This document shows, piece after piece, positions 27,524-36,503 of a stretch of DNA of 64,000 bases. The notes beneath the pieces are model-generated. The model saw only the letters and a list, made by a program, of their open reading frames with translations. It was not told where the DNA came from and did no database searches. Location of the stretch: contig NZ_PNLB01000001.1 of the NCBI RefSeq assembly GCF_013822795.1, positions 62,001-126,000 of the forward strand. Reading direction: 5' to 3'. Numbering within the stretch: position 1 is the stretch's first letter; each line of letters opens with the position of its first letter. The stretch is from Phenylobacterium sp. (lineage in GTDB: Bacteria > Pseudomonadota > Alphaproteobacteria > Caulobacterales > Caulobacteraceae). The position numbers and the translations under genes are program-made.

Positions 27524-29095
27524 CTACGCGCCGGCCAGCCTGAACGTCCGCGCCTGCTCGGCGATGTTGGCGACGGTGCGGTGGGCCGAGGCGACCGCGC
27601 CTTCCTGCCAGCTCGGCAGATGGCTGAGATGCGCGCCGGCCAAGTGGATGCGGCCCTGGGGGGCGAGCAGCTGGCGATAGGCGGCGAGGTTGTTGCCGTC
27701 GGCGTTCCAGTGCAGCCATGGCCCGAGGTTGAACGGGATCTTGTTCCAGTTGACGACGATGGGCGCCGTCAGCTTGTCGCTCTGGCCCGGATGCAGCCGC
27801 TCGACGGCGGCGCGGGCCAGGGCCACCTGTTCGTTCAGTGGGCGGGCCTGGAAGGCGGCGGCCGGCTTGGCGACCATATAGGCCGCGACCAGCAGGCCGC
27901 GCGGGGCGTTGAAGTCGTTGCTCGGATACCAGACCGCGCCGGTGCCGCCGCTGGGGAACGACAGTCCGCCATAGATCTGCTCTGCTTCCCAGAACCGCGG
28001 GGCGTCGAACGCCACCTTGGCCGCCTGGTCCTGCACGGCGCCGGAGATGGCCGCCTTGAAGGCCGGATCGAAGTCGGTCTCGACCTGGGCCAGGGTGCTC
28101 AGCGGCAGGGTGACGACCAGATAGTCTGACGCCAGGCGCCGCACGGCGCCGGTGCGCCGCTCGCGCCAGGCGACCTCCGCCGCGCCGGGCGTCTGGCGGA
28201 TCGACAGCACCTCGGCGCCCAGTCGCACTGGGCCTTTCAGCGAGCCCGCCAGGGCGCGCGGCAGGCGGTCCATGCCGCCGGCCGGCTGGAACATCGTCGC
28301 CTGCATAAGGATGTTGTCCTCGAACAGGATGTTCGGGGTCGACTCGCCGCGCAGCAGGTCGCGCAGATCCAGCGGCGGGCGCCGCGTCCCGGCGTCCTCG
28401 CCGGCGCCGGGCGCGGTCACGTAGCCTGAGCGCTCGGAGCCGCGGTAGGCGAGGTCGGGCTGCAGGTCGCCGTAGAGCTTGAGGAACGACAGCAGCCGTT
28501 CGCGGTCGTCGGTGGTCAGATCGGCATTCAGCGCGCCGCGATCGGCGGCCTTGGCCAACAGTTCGGAGATCTGGCCGCGGACGTCGTTGACCACCTGACG
28601 CTGCTGCACGGGCCGGCCGGCTAGGGCGCCGTCCGACTGCAACAGGGCGCTGCGGCTGGTGTTGACCTCGACCTCCAGTGGCACGCCGAGCGCCTTGCAG
28701 TAGTCGAGCACGCCCTGGTGATGGCTGGGGATCCGGGCCGGGCCGGCGTTGAAGTAAAGCCCCTTGGAGAGCCGGGCGACCTGGTCGTTCTCGCCGCGCA
28801 TCTCGACCCGGTCGCCGTCGCGGATCGTCCAGGTGCGTCCGCCGACCCGCTCGCGCGCCTCGAGCACGGTGACCGCAAAGCCGGCCTTCTCCAGCTGGTG
28901 GGCGGCGACGAGGCCGGCGATCCCGGCGCCCAGCACGGTGACCTTTCGCCCGCCGCCGAACGCTGCGGGCAGGGCGGGCGCGGCCTGGGCCGGCGCGGTC
29001 GAGAGCAGGCCGAGCGCCTGCATGCCCGCATAGGCGGCCCCGTAGCCGCCGCCGGCGGCCAGGCGGCTGATGAAACGACGACGGCTGAGCCCCAC
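27524..29095 (-). CDS. Flavin-dependent amine oxidase, Tat-exported
   Basis: 523-residue FAD enzyme of the monoamine/L-amino-acid oxidase family, making an imine and hydrogen peroxide from an amine or amino acid. The N-terminus has a twin-arginine signal (SRRRFISRLAAGGG, then a hydrophobic run to AQAAP). The dinucleotide fold follows: VTVLGAGIAGLVAAHQLEKAG, then LEARERVGGRTWT, the GG-arginine motif of the family. It lacks a clear C-terminal FAD block of the GWxEGA type but holds IHLAGAHLSHLPSWQEGAV, which serves the same role. Many exported relatives use amino acids. The substrate is not resolved. Confidence 0.85.
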   Translation of the reverse strand: MGLSRRRFISRLAAGGGYGAAYAGMQALGLLSTAPAQAAPALPAAFGGGRKVTVLGAGIAGLVAAHQLEKAGFAVTVLEARERVGGRTWTIRDGDRVEMRGENDQVARLSKGLYFNAGPARIPSHHQGVLDYCKALGVPLEVEVNTSRSALLQSDGALAGRPVQQRQVVNDVRGQISELLAKAADRGALNADLTTDDRERLLSFLKLYGDLQPDLAYRGSERSGYVTAPGAGEDAGTRRPPLDLRDLLRGESTPNILFEDNILMQATMFQPAGGMDRLPRALAGSLKGPVRLGAEVLSIRQTPGAAEVAWRERRTGAVRRLASDYLVVTLPLSTLAQVETDFDPAFKAAISGAVQDQAAKVAFDAPRFWEAEQIYGGLSFPSGGTGAVWYPSNDFNAPRGLLVAAYMVAKPAAAFQARPLNEQVALARAAVERLHPGQSDKLTAPIVVNWNKIPFNLGPWLHWNADGNNLAAYRQLLAPQGRIHLAGAHLSHLPSWQEGAVASAHRTVANIAEQARTFRLAGA

Positions 29096-29419
29096 GCGCT
29101 GACCTCACAGTTGCGAGCCTCAGGCATCGACCGCCGGCCGGCGGGGGCGGAACCCAGATTTTCTAGTTCAGCGGCGCCTTTTTGCTAGGGCGGGGCCGCG
29201 ATCCCTGGCGGTGTCCGGGTTCGGCCGCGCGGTGGGCGCATATGAATTCTTCTGATGGGTTCGATGAGCGCTGCAAAGGTCGCGAAGATGACTTCGGCTC
29301 ATGAGTTATATTGTTGATTTAGATATAGAAAAATCTCTTCGGTTCGGCAGAAATTGTTGGTCGCTGGGCGTGGCCGCCTGTTGTTCCTGTGATGGGCGTC
29401 CATCACCAGGGAGAGCCCG
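29096..29419. other. 324-bp intergenic region, promoter of the sulfur island
   Basis: No gene is supported here. The part at about 29230-29345 is markedly more AT-rich than its surroundings and carries TTATATT (29306-29312) within TTATATTGTTGATTTAGATATAG. This is probably the promoter of the TauD-led operon. The same TTATATT heptamer occurs in the ssuC/lysR divergent gap (50178-50184). A ribosome site AGGGAGAG precedes the TauD start. Confidence 0.4.
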
Positions 29420-30259
29420 ATGAGCTCCGCCGTACTTGAAGCCAGCGACCTGCAGCTGACGATCGACCGCCTCAACCCGACCATCGGCGCCGAGGTCGGC
29501 GGCGTGGACCTGACCCGTCCCTTGAGCGCCCAGTTGCGCGAGCAGCTTCGCGAGCTGCTGCTGAAGCACAAGGTGCTGTTCTTCCGCGACCAGGACATCA
29601 CCCGCGACCAGCAGGTCGCCTTCGCCCTGAACTTCGGCGAACTCTACGCCCACCCGACCGGCGGGGTGGAGACCCATCGCGTGGTCCAGCCGATCGCCGC
29701 GGAGAACATCAAGAAGTACACGGCCAGCAACGAGAGCCACTGGCACACCGACACCAGCTGGCGGATCGATCCGTCGTTCGGCGCGGTGCTGCGGGCGGTG
29801 ACCATTCCCGAGGTCGGCGGCGACACGATCTGGGCCGACGGGGCGGCGATCTACCGGGGGCTGCCCGAGGACCTGAAGGCCAGGATCGACGACCTCTACG
29901 TGATCCACGACTACCAGGACGCCCTGCGCCGCTCGGGCGTGAAGTACCCGCTGGTCGCCCATCCGATCGTGCGCACGCACCCGGAGACCGGCGAAGACAT
30001 CTTCTGGGTCAACTTCGGCCTGAAGCCGCGGATCGTCGACCTCGACAAGGCCGAGAGCGATGCGCTGCTGGCGCGGCTCTACGAAGAGGTGAAGCGGCCC
30101 GAGTATCACGCCCGTTTCCGCTGGCGGAAGAACTCGGTGGCCTTCTGGGACAACCGCGCGGGGCTGCATTTTGCGGTCCGCGACTATGGCGACTTCCCGC
30201 GGGTGATGGAGCGGGTGCTGATCGCCAGCGACGACATTCCCTACCGCGTCCGCCGCTAG
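29420..30259 (+). CDS. TauD/TfdA-family Fe(II)/2-oxoglutarate dioxygenase
   Basis: 279-residue non-haem iron enzyme that couples 2-oxoglutarate decarboxylation to hydroxylation next to sulfur or an ether, as in taurine or alkylsulfate cleavage. The iron triad is visible: H109-x-D111 in ESHWHTDTS and the distal H250 in WDNRAGLHFAVRDYG, with the 2-oxoglutarate-binding Arg near 261-265. The length is normal. It heads a plus-strand operon with a TonB receptor, a sulfonate-type binding protein and the AsfAB-like pair. An organosulfonate or alkyl sulfate substrate is therefore more likely than 2,4-D, but taurine specificity is not shown. Confidence 0.88.
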   Translation: MSSAVLEASDLQLTIDRLNPTIGAEVGGVDLTRPLSAQLREQLRELLLKHKVLFFRDQDITRDQQVAFALNFGELYAHPTGGVETHRVVQPIAAENIKKYTASNESHWHTDTSWRIDPSFGAVLRAVTIPEVGGDTIWADGAAIYRGLPEDLKARIDDLYVIHDYQDALRRSGVKYPLVAHPIVRTHPETGEDIFWVNFGLKPRIVDLDKAESDALLARLYEEVKRPEYHARFRWRKNSVAFWDNRAGLHFAVRDYGDFPRVMERVLIASDDIPYRVRR

Positions 30260-30267
30260 CCGGCCCT

Positions 30268-30292
30268 GGGCGCCGGCGGAGAGACGGCGCCC
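30268..30292 (+). terminator. Hairpin plus T-rich tail after TauD-type gene
   Basis: Eight-base arms GGGCGCCG and CGGCGCCC with a nine-base loop, followed by GACCTTCTTTC. It sits between the dioxygenase and the TonB receptor. Since the following gene is 54 bases on and in the same direction, it may act as an attenuator that lowers expression of the downstream genes. Confidence 0.55.
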
Positions 30293-30345
30293 GACCTTCT
30301 TTCAGATCAAACCAACAGGCGGCCGTCAGAGCCGCCGGAGTCCTC

Positions 30346-32877
30346 ATGCGCATTGTTTCCCTTCGCGCGGCGCTGATCGCGTCCGCCGCGCTTGTTTCCA
30401 CGCCCGCCCTGGCCCAGTCGGGCGCGCCCAATGCCAGCCAGTCCGGAGTGGACGCGGCCGACGACGCCGTCGCCGAACTGGTGGTCACCGGCCTGCGGGG
30501 GCAGGCCCGGAGCATCGTCGACAGTCCGGCCCCGATCGACGTGGTCTCGGCCGAGCAGCTCACCGACACCGGCAAGCAGGGCCTGAAGGAGGTGCTGAAC
30601 ACGCTGCTGCCCTCGTTCAACCTGCCGGGCGTCAACGGGGGCGGGACGTCCTGGACCGTCCGGTCGGTGACGCTTCGTGGCCTGAACGGCGACCAGGCCC
30701 TGTTCCTGGTCAACGGCAAGCGGCGGCACACGACATCGCTGATCAACAACCTGGCGCGGGTAGGACGCGGCGGGGTGCCGGTCGATCTCGACCTGATCCC
30801 GGCCGCCTCGATCGCGCGCATCGAGGTGCTGCGCGACGGCGCCGCCGCGCAGTACGGCTCGGACGCCATCGCCGGCGTCATCAACATCATCCTCAAGAGC
30901 GACGACGAGGGCGGCCAGTTCGGAGTGAACACCGGCCGCAATTATCTTGGCGACGGCGAGACCATCGGGGCCTCGGCCACCTACGCGCGGCCGCTCGGCG
31001 AGGACGGCTTCGTCGATTTCGGGATCAACTGGAAGAACAGCCGCGCGGCCTCGCGCGCCATCCAGTCGACCGCCAAGTACATCTATCCGGCCCTGCCGGG
31101 CGGGGCGGCCGACCCGCGTGATGCGACCATCCCGCGGGACTTCTGGGGCCAGAGTTATGGACCTGGCGAAGAGGACGTGATCGCCACCTCGGTCAACGCC
31201 GAGCTGCCGATCTCGGACAAGACCCAGCTCTATGCGTTCGGCACGTTGAGCCACCGCAGCTCGAAGAAGAACACCGGCAGCTATCTGCCCAACAACGTCA
31301 CCCGGCCGAATACGACCACGGCGCTGCCCGAGGTCTATCCGGAGGGCTTCAACGCCCTGCGGCGGATCTTCCAGCTCGACACCCAGGTGGCGTTCGGGGC
31401 GCGGGGCGAGCGCGGCGACTGGCGCTGGGACCTGTCGACCACCGTCGCCCACGACAACGCCCAGCTGGACGGACAGAACACGCTGAACGCGACGCTGGGC
31501 CCGTCCAGTCCGACCTATTTCCACCTCTCGACCCACGTCTTCGATCAGGCGACGACCAACTTCGACATCGCCCGTGAGTACGAGGTGGGTCTGGCCGGGC
31601 CGCTGACCCTGGCGCTGGGCGCCGAGCACCGCTTCGAGCAGTTCGAGATCCATCCGGGCGACGAGGCGTCGTACGTGATCGGCGACTATGTCATCCCGGC
31701 CGGGCAGCCGTTCGCCGGTCGCCCGCCAGCCCCGGGCCTGTCCTCCTATGCCGGCACGACGCCGGACGATGCGGGCAAGATCAGCCGCAACAGCTATGCG
31801 GCCTATGTCGACGTCGGGGGCGACGTGCTGGAGAACTGGTACGTCGGGGCCGCGGCGCGGGCCGAGTACTATACCGGCGGCGTCGGCTCCACCGTCAGCG
31901 GCAAGCTCTCGACCCGCTGGGAGTTCGCGCCGGGCTATGCGGTCCGTGCGACGGTCTCCAACGGTTTCCGCGCGCCGTCGCTGGCGCAGACGATCTTCGG
32001 CTCGTCGACCTTCTCGAGCATCCAGTGCCCGCCGCCGGCCGGCGTGGTCGCCAACTGCCAGCCGGGCGTCCCGTACGTCTCGGCGCCGACCAAGGTGCTG
32101 CCGACTTTCAGCCCGGCGGCGATCTCGCTGGGGGCCGAGCCGCTCGAACCCGAGACCTCGGTCAACTACAGCTTCGGGATCACCGCCGAGCCGTTGCCGA
32201 AGCTGCGGGTGACCGTCGACGCCTACCAGATCGAGATCGACGATCGCATCGTCGACGCCAGCGTGATCCGGGGGCCGGTCGTCGGCGCCATCCTGGCGGC
32301 CAATGGGCTGCAGAGCGACCTGTCGGTCTCGTACTACACCAATGCGGTGAACACCCGGACCCGCGGGGTCGACGCCGTGGTCGAGTACGCTGTCGACCTG
32401 GCTGCTTACGGCGACCTGCGGCTGTCGGCGGCCTATGCCTGGAACAAGACTGAGATCACCCGGATCAAGCCGACGCCGGCGGTGCTGGCCAACCTCGGCT
32501 ATGCGCTGTTCGACCGCCAGAAGCAGGCCGACCTGACCATCGGCACGCCGCGGGACAAGTTCTCGCTCTCGGAGATCTGGAGCCTGGACCGCTGGAAGGT
32601 CAGCCTGCGCCAGACCCGCTACGGCGAGTACACCGAGGCCGGGTCCCAGCCGGTCAACGACCGCACCTACAGCCCCCAGTGGGTCGTCGATCTCGACGTT
32701 TCCGTCGACCTGGACGCCAACACCACCCTGGGGATCGGCGCCAACAACCTCTTCGATCAGTACCCCGACGAGATCGGGCTGCTGAGCCCGGACACCGGCA
32801 CGGGCCGGTTTGGGAGCTTCTCTCCGTTCGGCATCACCGGCGGCTACTACTACGCCCGGTTCGAGCGGCGTTTCTGA
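30346..32877 (+). CDS. TonB-dependent receptor of the sulfur island (first)
   Basis: 843-residue outer-membrane receptor. The signal peptide ends ALA-QS, followed by VAELVVTGLRG (TonB box area) and plug motifs LRGLNGDQALFLVNGKRR and IEVLRDGAAAQYGSDAIAGVINI. The barrel ends in RFERRF with a terminal Phe. It lies between the TauD-type dioxygenase and a sulfonate-type binding lipoprotein, so it likely imports a sulfur compound too large or too scarce for porins. It is clearly different from the second receptor of this island, suggesting a different ligand. The ligand is unknown. Confidence 0.9.
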   Translation: MRIVSLRAALIASAALVSTPALAQSGAPNASQSGVDAADDAVAELVVTGLRGQARSIVDSPAPIDVVSAEQLTDTGKQGLKEVLNTLLPSFNLPGVNGGGTSWTVRSVTLRGLNGDQALFLVNGKRRHTTSLINNLARVGRGGVPVDLDLIPAASIARIEVLRDGAAAQYGSDAIAGVINIILKSDDEGGQFGVNTGRNYLGDGETIGASATYARPLGEDGFVDFGINWKNSRAASRAIQSTAKYIYPALPGGAADPRDATIPRDFWGQSYGPGEEDVIATSVNAELPISDKTQLYAFGTLSHRSSKKNTGSYLPNNVTRPNTTTALPEVYPEGFNALRRIFQLDTQVAFGARGERGDWRWDLSTTVAHDNAQLDGQNTLNATLGPSSPTYFHLSTHVFDQATTNFDIAREYEVGLAGPLTLALGAEHRFEQFEIHPGDEASYVIGDYVIPAGQPFAGRPPAPGLSSYAGTTPDDAGKISRNSYAAYVDVGGDVLENWYVGAAARAEYYTGGVGSTVSGKLSTRWEFAPGYAVRATVSNGFRAPSLAQTIFGSSTFSSIQCPPPAGVVANCQPGVPYVSAPTKVLPTFSPAAISLGAEPLEPETSVNYSFGITAEPLPKLRVTVDAYQIEIDDRIVDASVIRGPVVGAILAANGLQSDLSVSYYTNAVNTRTRGVDAVVEYAVDLAAYGDLRLSAAYAWNKTEITRIKPTPAVLANLGYALFDRQKQADLTIGTPRDKFSLSEIWSLDRWKVSLRQTRYGEYTEAGSQPVNDRTYSPQWVVDLDVSVDLDANTTLGIGANNLFDQYPDEIGLLSPDTGTGRFGSFSPFGITGGYYYARFERRF

Positions 32878-32888
32878 TGGAGGGCCGC

Positions 32889-33848
32889 ATGGATCGCAGG
32901 CGCATTCTGCAACTGGGCGCGGGGTTGATGCTGGGGGCGGCGCTGCCGGCCTGCTCGCCCGCCGGCGACAAGGGCGCCGTCCTCAAGGTCGGCAGCCAGA
33001 AGGGCGGCGCCAAGGCGCTGGTCCTGGCCTCCGGCGTGCTGGAGGGCGCGCCCTATCGGGTGGAGTGGAGCGAGTTTCCCGCCGCCCAGCACCTGCTGGA
33101 GGCGATCGGGGCGGGCGCGGTCGACCTGGGCGCGGTGGGCGACGCGCCGTTCCTGTTCGCCTACGCCGCCGGGGCGCCGATCAAGGCGGTGCAGGCCTCG
33201 CGCTCCTCGGGGGGCGGGGCCTCGACCGCCGTGCTCGTGCGGGGTGACTCGCCGCTCACCAGCGCCGCCCAGCTGAAGGGCCGGCGCGTCGCCACTGGCC
33301 GCGGCTCGATCGGCCACTTCCTGCTGCTCAAGGTGCTGGAGCGCGAGGGGCTGAAGCGCAGTGACGTGGATCTGGTCTTCCTCGCGCCCGGCGACGCCAA
33401 GGCCGCCTTCGCGACGGGGGCGGTGGACGCCTGGGTGACCTGGGGTTCGTACGTCGCGCTGGCCATCGAGCATGACGGCGCGCGGGTGCTGAGCGACGGG
33501 CGCGGCCTGTTGAGCGGCTATGGTTTCGAGGTCGCCGGCGACCGGGCCATCGCCGGCAAGTCGGCTGAGCTGACCGACTTCCTGCGTCGGCTGGCCCAGG
33601 CCAAGCGCTGGGTCGGCGGCCATCGCGACGAGTACGCCAAGGTGCTGGCCAAGGAGACCGGGCTGGAGCTGTCGATCGCCGCCTACACGGTGGCCAACAC
33701 TCGTGGCGAACCGGTGCCGATCGACCAAGCGGTGATCGGCGAGCTTTCCGAGGTGCTGGCGGTGTTCCGTGCGGCCGGGGAGCTGAAGGCGGCCCCCGAG
33801 GTCGGCGCGGCGTTCGCGCCGGCGTTCAATGCGGCGCTGACGTCATGA
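32889..33848 (+). CDS. SsuA/AsfC-like sulfonate-binding lipoprotein
   Basis: 319 residues from the ATG at 32889, which has GGAGG five bases upstream; an ATG at 32877 overlaps the receptor stop. The N-terminus is a signal with a lipobox (LPAC), so it is likely a membrane-tethered periplasmic binding protein. Body motifs are VGSQKGG, DLGAVGDAPFLFAYAAGAP, LKGRRVATGRGSIGHFLL and VDAWVTWGSYVA, typical of aliphatic-sulfonate binding proteins. No permease or ATPase follows it; the island's only SsuBC pair is about 15 kb away. Its order before AsfA/AsfB-like genes recalls asfC of pseudomonads. It ends in ATGA overlapping the next start. Confidence 0.85.
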   Translation: MDRRRILQLGAGLMLGAALPACSPAGDKGAVLKVGSQKGGAKALVLASGVLEGAPYRVEWSEFPAAQHLLEAIGAGAVDLGAVGDAPFLFAYAAGAPIKAVQASRSSGGGASTAVLVRGDSPLTSAAQLKGRRVATGRGSIGHFLLLKVLEREGLKRSDVDLVFLAPGDAKAAFATGAVDAWVTWGSYVALAIEHDGARVLSDGRGLLSGYGFEVAGDRAIAGKSAELTDFLRRLAQAKRWVGGHRDEYAKVLAKETGLELSIAAYTVANTRGEPVPIDQAVIGELSEVLAVFRAAGELKAAPEVGAAFAPAFNAALTS

Positions 33849-35425
33849 ACGACCCGCTGCGGTTGGAGGCGGACGTGCTGGTGATCGGCGGCGGGCTGGC
33901 CGGCTGCTGGACCGCCGCGGCCGCGGCGCAGGCAGGGGCCAGCGTGATCCTGGCCGAGAAGGGCTATTGCGGGACCAGCGGCGTGACCGCCACCGCTGGC
34001 CCTTCGCACTGGTGGGTCCCGCCCGAACCGCCCGCCGCCCGCGAACAGGCGATCGCCGAGCGTCACGCCCGCGGCTTTGGCCTTTCGGACCCGGCCTGGA
34101 TGGCGCGGATCCTCGACATCACCTGGCGGACGCTGCCGACGCTGGCGCCGTTCTATCGGTTCTCAGTCGACGACCAGGGACAGGTTCAGCACCGCGGCCT
34201 GCGCGGCCCGGAATACATGCGGGCCATGCGCGCGCTGGTCGAGCACCTGGGCGTGACGATCCTGGACCAGAGCCCGGCTCTTGAACTGCTCACCCGCCAC
34301 GACGGGACGGTCGCGGGAGCGGCCGGGCATCGTCGGCAGGAGGGCCGCGACTGGATCGTGCGAGCCGGGGCAGTGGTGATCGCCACCGGCGGCTGCGCCT
34401 TCGCCTCGCATCTGCTGGGGGCCGGCAACAACACCGGTGAGGGGCTGCTGATGGCGGTCGAGGCCGGCGCCGATCTCTCGGGCATGGAGTTCACCAACTA
34501 CTACACCGTCGCCCCGGCCGGCACGACGATGACCCGGTCGATGGCCTACACCTTCGGCCGCTACTTCGACGCCGATGATCGCGAGTTGGGGATCCATCCC
34601 GGGCCGGACATGAACCGGGCGTTGGGCGAGGCGCTGCTGAAGGGGCCGGTGTTCTGCCGTCTGGACCGCGTGCCGCAGGACATCCGCGAGCGCATGCCGC
34701 AGGTGCAGCCGAACTTCGTGCTGACCTTCGCGCGGCAGGGGATCGATCCTTATCGCGACCGCTTCGCGGTGACGCTGCGCGCCGAGGGCACCGTGCGCGG
34801 GATCGGCGGCCTGCGGCTGCAGGACCAGGACTGCCGCACGCGCGTGAGGGGGCTCTATGCGGCCGGCGACGCGGCGACCCGCGAGCTGGTGGCGGGCGCC
34901 ACCTCCGGCGGGGGCAATCAGAATTCGGCCTGGGCGCTGTCGTCCGGCCAGATCGCCGGGGCGGCGGCGGCCGGCCTCGCCCTGCGCGAAGGCCGCGGCG
35001 TGCAGCGCATCGCCTATGTCGCCGGCCGCGCCGGCCTGCGGCCGTCAGCCGGGGCGCGCAGCTTCGATGTTGGCGCGGCGGTGGAGCTGGCTCGCCGTGA
35101 GATGGGCGATCTCGACAAGAACATGTTCCGTCGCGGCGAGGACCTTGCGGCCTCGCTGGACCGCCTGAGTAGCGCATTCGCCGAGCTGGCGACGCATGGC
35201 TCGGCGCTTGGGGGCGAGCGCCAGCGGCTGCGTGAGGCGGCCGGGATGCTGGCCGCTGCTCGCTGGAGCAAGGCCTCGGCCCTGGCGCGGGCCGAGAGCC
35301 GCGGCATGCACCACCGCTCCGACGCGCCGGCTAGCCGCGCGCAGTTCGCCAGCCGCCAGCGCTCGGGCGGGCTGGAGAGCGTCTGGACCCGTTTCGAGCG
35401 CCAGCCGGCGGAGGCCGTCCCATGA
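33845..35425 (+). CDS. asfA: AsfA-like FAD oxidoreductase (APS-reductase/fumarate-reductase fold)
   Basis: 526-residue flavoprotein. The N-terminal FAD fold is clear (VLVIGGGLAGCWTAAAAAQAG, then LAEKGYCGTSGVTATAGPS), with the second FAD block RGLYAAGDAATRELVAGATSGG. It resembles the catalytic subunit of adenylylsulfate reductase and the fumarate-reductase flavoprotein group. A helical C-terminal tail extends from about residue 400. It overlaps the binding protein before it and the two-cluster ferredoxin after it (ATGA both times), so the three act together. In Pseudomonas putida S-313 the AsfA/AsfB pair serves arylsulfonate desulfonation. The symbol is assigned by this architecture and recall, not alignment. 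Confidence 0.65.
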   Translation: MNDPLRLEADVLVIGGGLAGCWTAAAAAQAGASVILAEKGYCGTSGVTATAGPSHWWVPPEPPAAREQAIAERHARGFGLSDPAWMARILDITWRTLPTLAPFYRFSVDDQGQVQHRGLRGPEYMRAMRALVEHLGVTILDQSPALELLTRHDGTVAGAAGHRRQEGRDWIVRAGAVVIATGGCAFASHLLGAGNNTGEGLLMAVEAGADLSGMEFTNYYTVAPAGTTMTRSMAYTFGRYFDADDRELGIHPGPDMNRALGEALLKGPVFCRLDRVPQDIRERMPQVQPNFVLTFARQGIDPYRDRFAVTLRAEGTVRGIGGLRLQDQDCRTRVRGLYAAGDAATRELVAGATSGGGNQNSAWALSSGQIAGAAAAGLALREGRGVQRIAYVAGRAGLRPSAGARSFDVGAAVELARREMGDLDKNMFRRGEDLAASLDRLSSAFAELATHGSALGGERQRLREAAGMLAAARWSKASALARAESRGMHHRSDAPASRAQFASRQRSGGLESVWTRFERQPAEAVP

Positions 35426-35769
35426 TCTCGTTCGTCGCCGAGGACCGCTGCGAGCCATGCGGCGCCTGTGTCGCCGTCTGCCCGGCGAATGTCTTCGAGG
35501 CGGGGCCGGGCGGGCGCCCGGTCATCGCGCGCCAGACGCAGTGCCAGACCTGCTTTCTTTGCGAGCTCTACTGTCCCGCGGACGCGCTCTACGTCGACCC
35601 GGACTGCGAGACCGTCCGGCCTGTCGACCCGGCGCAGGCTGCGCCGCTGCTCGGCCAGTACCGACGCGAGTCCGGCTGGGGCGAGTGGGCCGACGTTTAC
35701 GCCAACGAGCACTGGCGGATGGGCGAGATCTTCGCCCGCGCCCGCGCCTTGGCGACGCCCCGCACCTGA
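35422..35769 (+). CDS. asfB: AsfB-like ferredoxin with two [4Fe-4S] sites
   Basis: 115-residue electron carrier coupled by ATGA to the flavoprotein gene. It has two full CxxCxxCxxxCP motifs: Cys10, 13, 16, 20 and Cys41, 44, 47, 51, which predict two [4Fe-4S] clusters as in AprB or bacterial ferredoxins. The tail after residue 60 has aromatic and charged residues (RRESGWGEWADVYANEHW), as in AprB-like subunits that wrap their flavoprotein. It most likely passes electrons to or from the AsfA-like subunit. It could be a general ferredoxin, but the overlap argues for a dedicated partner. Confidence 0.7.
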   Translation: MISFVAEDRCEPCGACVAVCPANVFEAGPGGRPVIARQTQCQTCFLCELYCPADALYVDPDCETVRPVDPAQAAPLLGQYRRESGWGEWADVYANEHWRMGEIFARARALATPRT

Positions 35770-35795
35770 ACCCCCGCAAAACAAGGAGAAGCGGC

Positions 35796-36458
35796 ATGGC
35801 TGTGCAAGATACATTGAGGAGCCGGCTGGCGGCGCTGCACGAGGAGCGCAAGCGGACCTGGGAGCCGGCGGCGCTGCAGGCCAACATCGACCAGCGCCGG
35901 CGGCTGGTGGAGGCGGCCGATCCGGGTTCGTGGGTGAGGGCCGGCAACGTGGTCGCCCCGTTCACGCTCAGCGAGGTCGACGGGCAGGAACTGACGCTCG
36001 ATGGTCTGCTGGTCAAAGGGCCGCTAGTGCTGGTGTTCTTCCGGTTCGCCGGCTGCCCGGCCTGCAACATCGCCCTGCCGTACTATCAGGAGCGGCTGGC
36101 GCCCGGCCTGGCCAAGCTGGGCGCGACCCTGGTCGCGGTCAGCCCGCAGGTTCCGGAGAAGCTGGCCGAGATCAAGCGTCGTCACGACCTTACGTTCCTG
36201 GTCGCCTCCGACCGCAACGAACTCGGCCGGCGGTTCGGGATCCTCTACGAGCCGGACGAGGCGTCGAAGGCCGCATCGCGAGCCAAGGGCTCGTTCATCG
36301 GCGATACGACTGGCCTGGGGACCTGGGAGTTGCCGCAGCCGGCGGTGGTGGTGATCGGGCAAGACCGGGTCGTACGGTTCGCCGAGGTCAGCCCCGACTG
36401 GCTGGTCCGCGCTGAGGCCGAGACGGTGCTCGAGGCGCTGAGCGTTCCGGCGATCTGA
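35796..36458 (+). CDS. Peroxiredoxin-like thiol peroxidase (AhpC/TSA family)
   Basis: 220 residues from the ATG at 35796, with AAGGAGAA upstream. After a helical N-terminal extension (about 1-50) comes a thioredoxin-fold AhpC/TSA domain. The active-site strand is VLVFFRFAGCPACNIALPYY, with Cys87 and Cys90 in a CxxC arrangement instead of the single peroxidatic Cys of classical 2-Cys enzymes. Later blocks are LVAVSPQVPEKLAEI and PAVVVIGQDRVVRF. It likely removes peroxide made by uncoupled flavin monooxygenases or keeps sulfur intermediates reduced. It is the last gene of the plus arm, before the shared hairpin. Confidence 0.8.
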   Translation: MAVQDTLRSRLAALHEERKRTWEPAALQANIDQRRRLVEAADPGSWVRAGNVVAPFTLSEVDGQELTLDGLLVKGPLVLVFFRFAGCPACNIALPYYQERLAPGLAKLGATLVAVSPQVPEKLAEIKRRHDLTFLVASDRNELGRRFGILYEPDEASKAASRAKGSFIGDTTGLGTWELPQPAVVVIGQDRVVRFAEVSPDWLVRAEAETVLEALSVPAI

Positions 36459-36470
36459 GCCGAAAAAGAA

Positions 36471-36497
36471 CCCCCTCTCCACGGCGTGGAGAGGGGG
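36471..36497. terminator. Bidirectional terminator at the centre of the sulfur island
   Basis: Near-perfect 13-bp arms CCCCCTCTCCACG and CGTGGAGAGGGGG. On the minus strand the hairpin is followed by TTCTTTTTC, a good intrinsic terminator for the flavin-reductase operon. On the plus side it ends the peroxiredoxin gene without a U-run. The two arms of the island converge here. Confidence 0.8.
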
Positions 36498-36503
36498 CGG
36501 AGG

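Noticed and set aside
29096-29419. Possible mobile-element scar or small RNA in the AT-rich gap
   Set aside because: No inverted terminal repeats, target duplication or stable structured element could be made out; promoter function is enough to explain the base composition.
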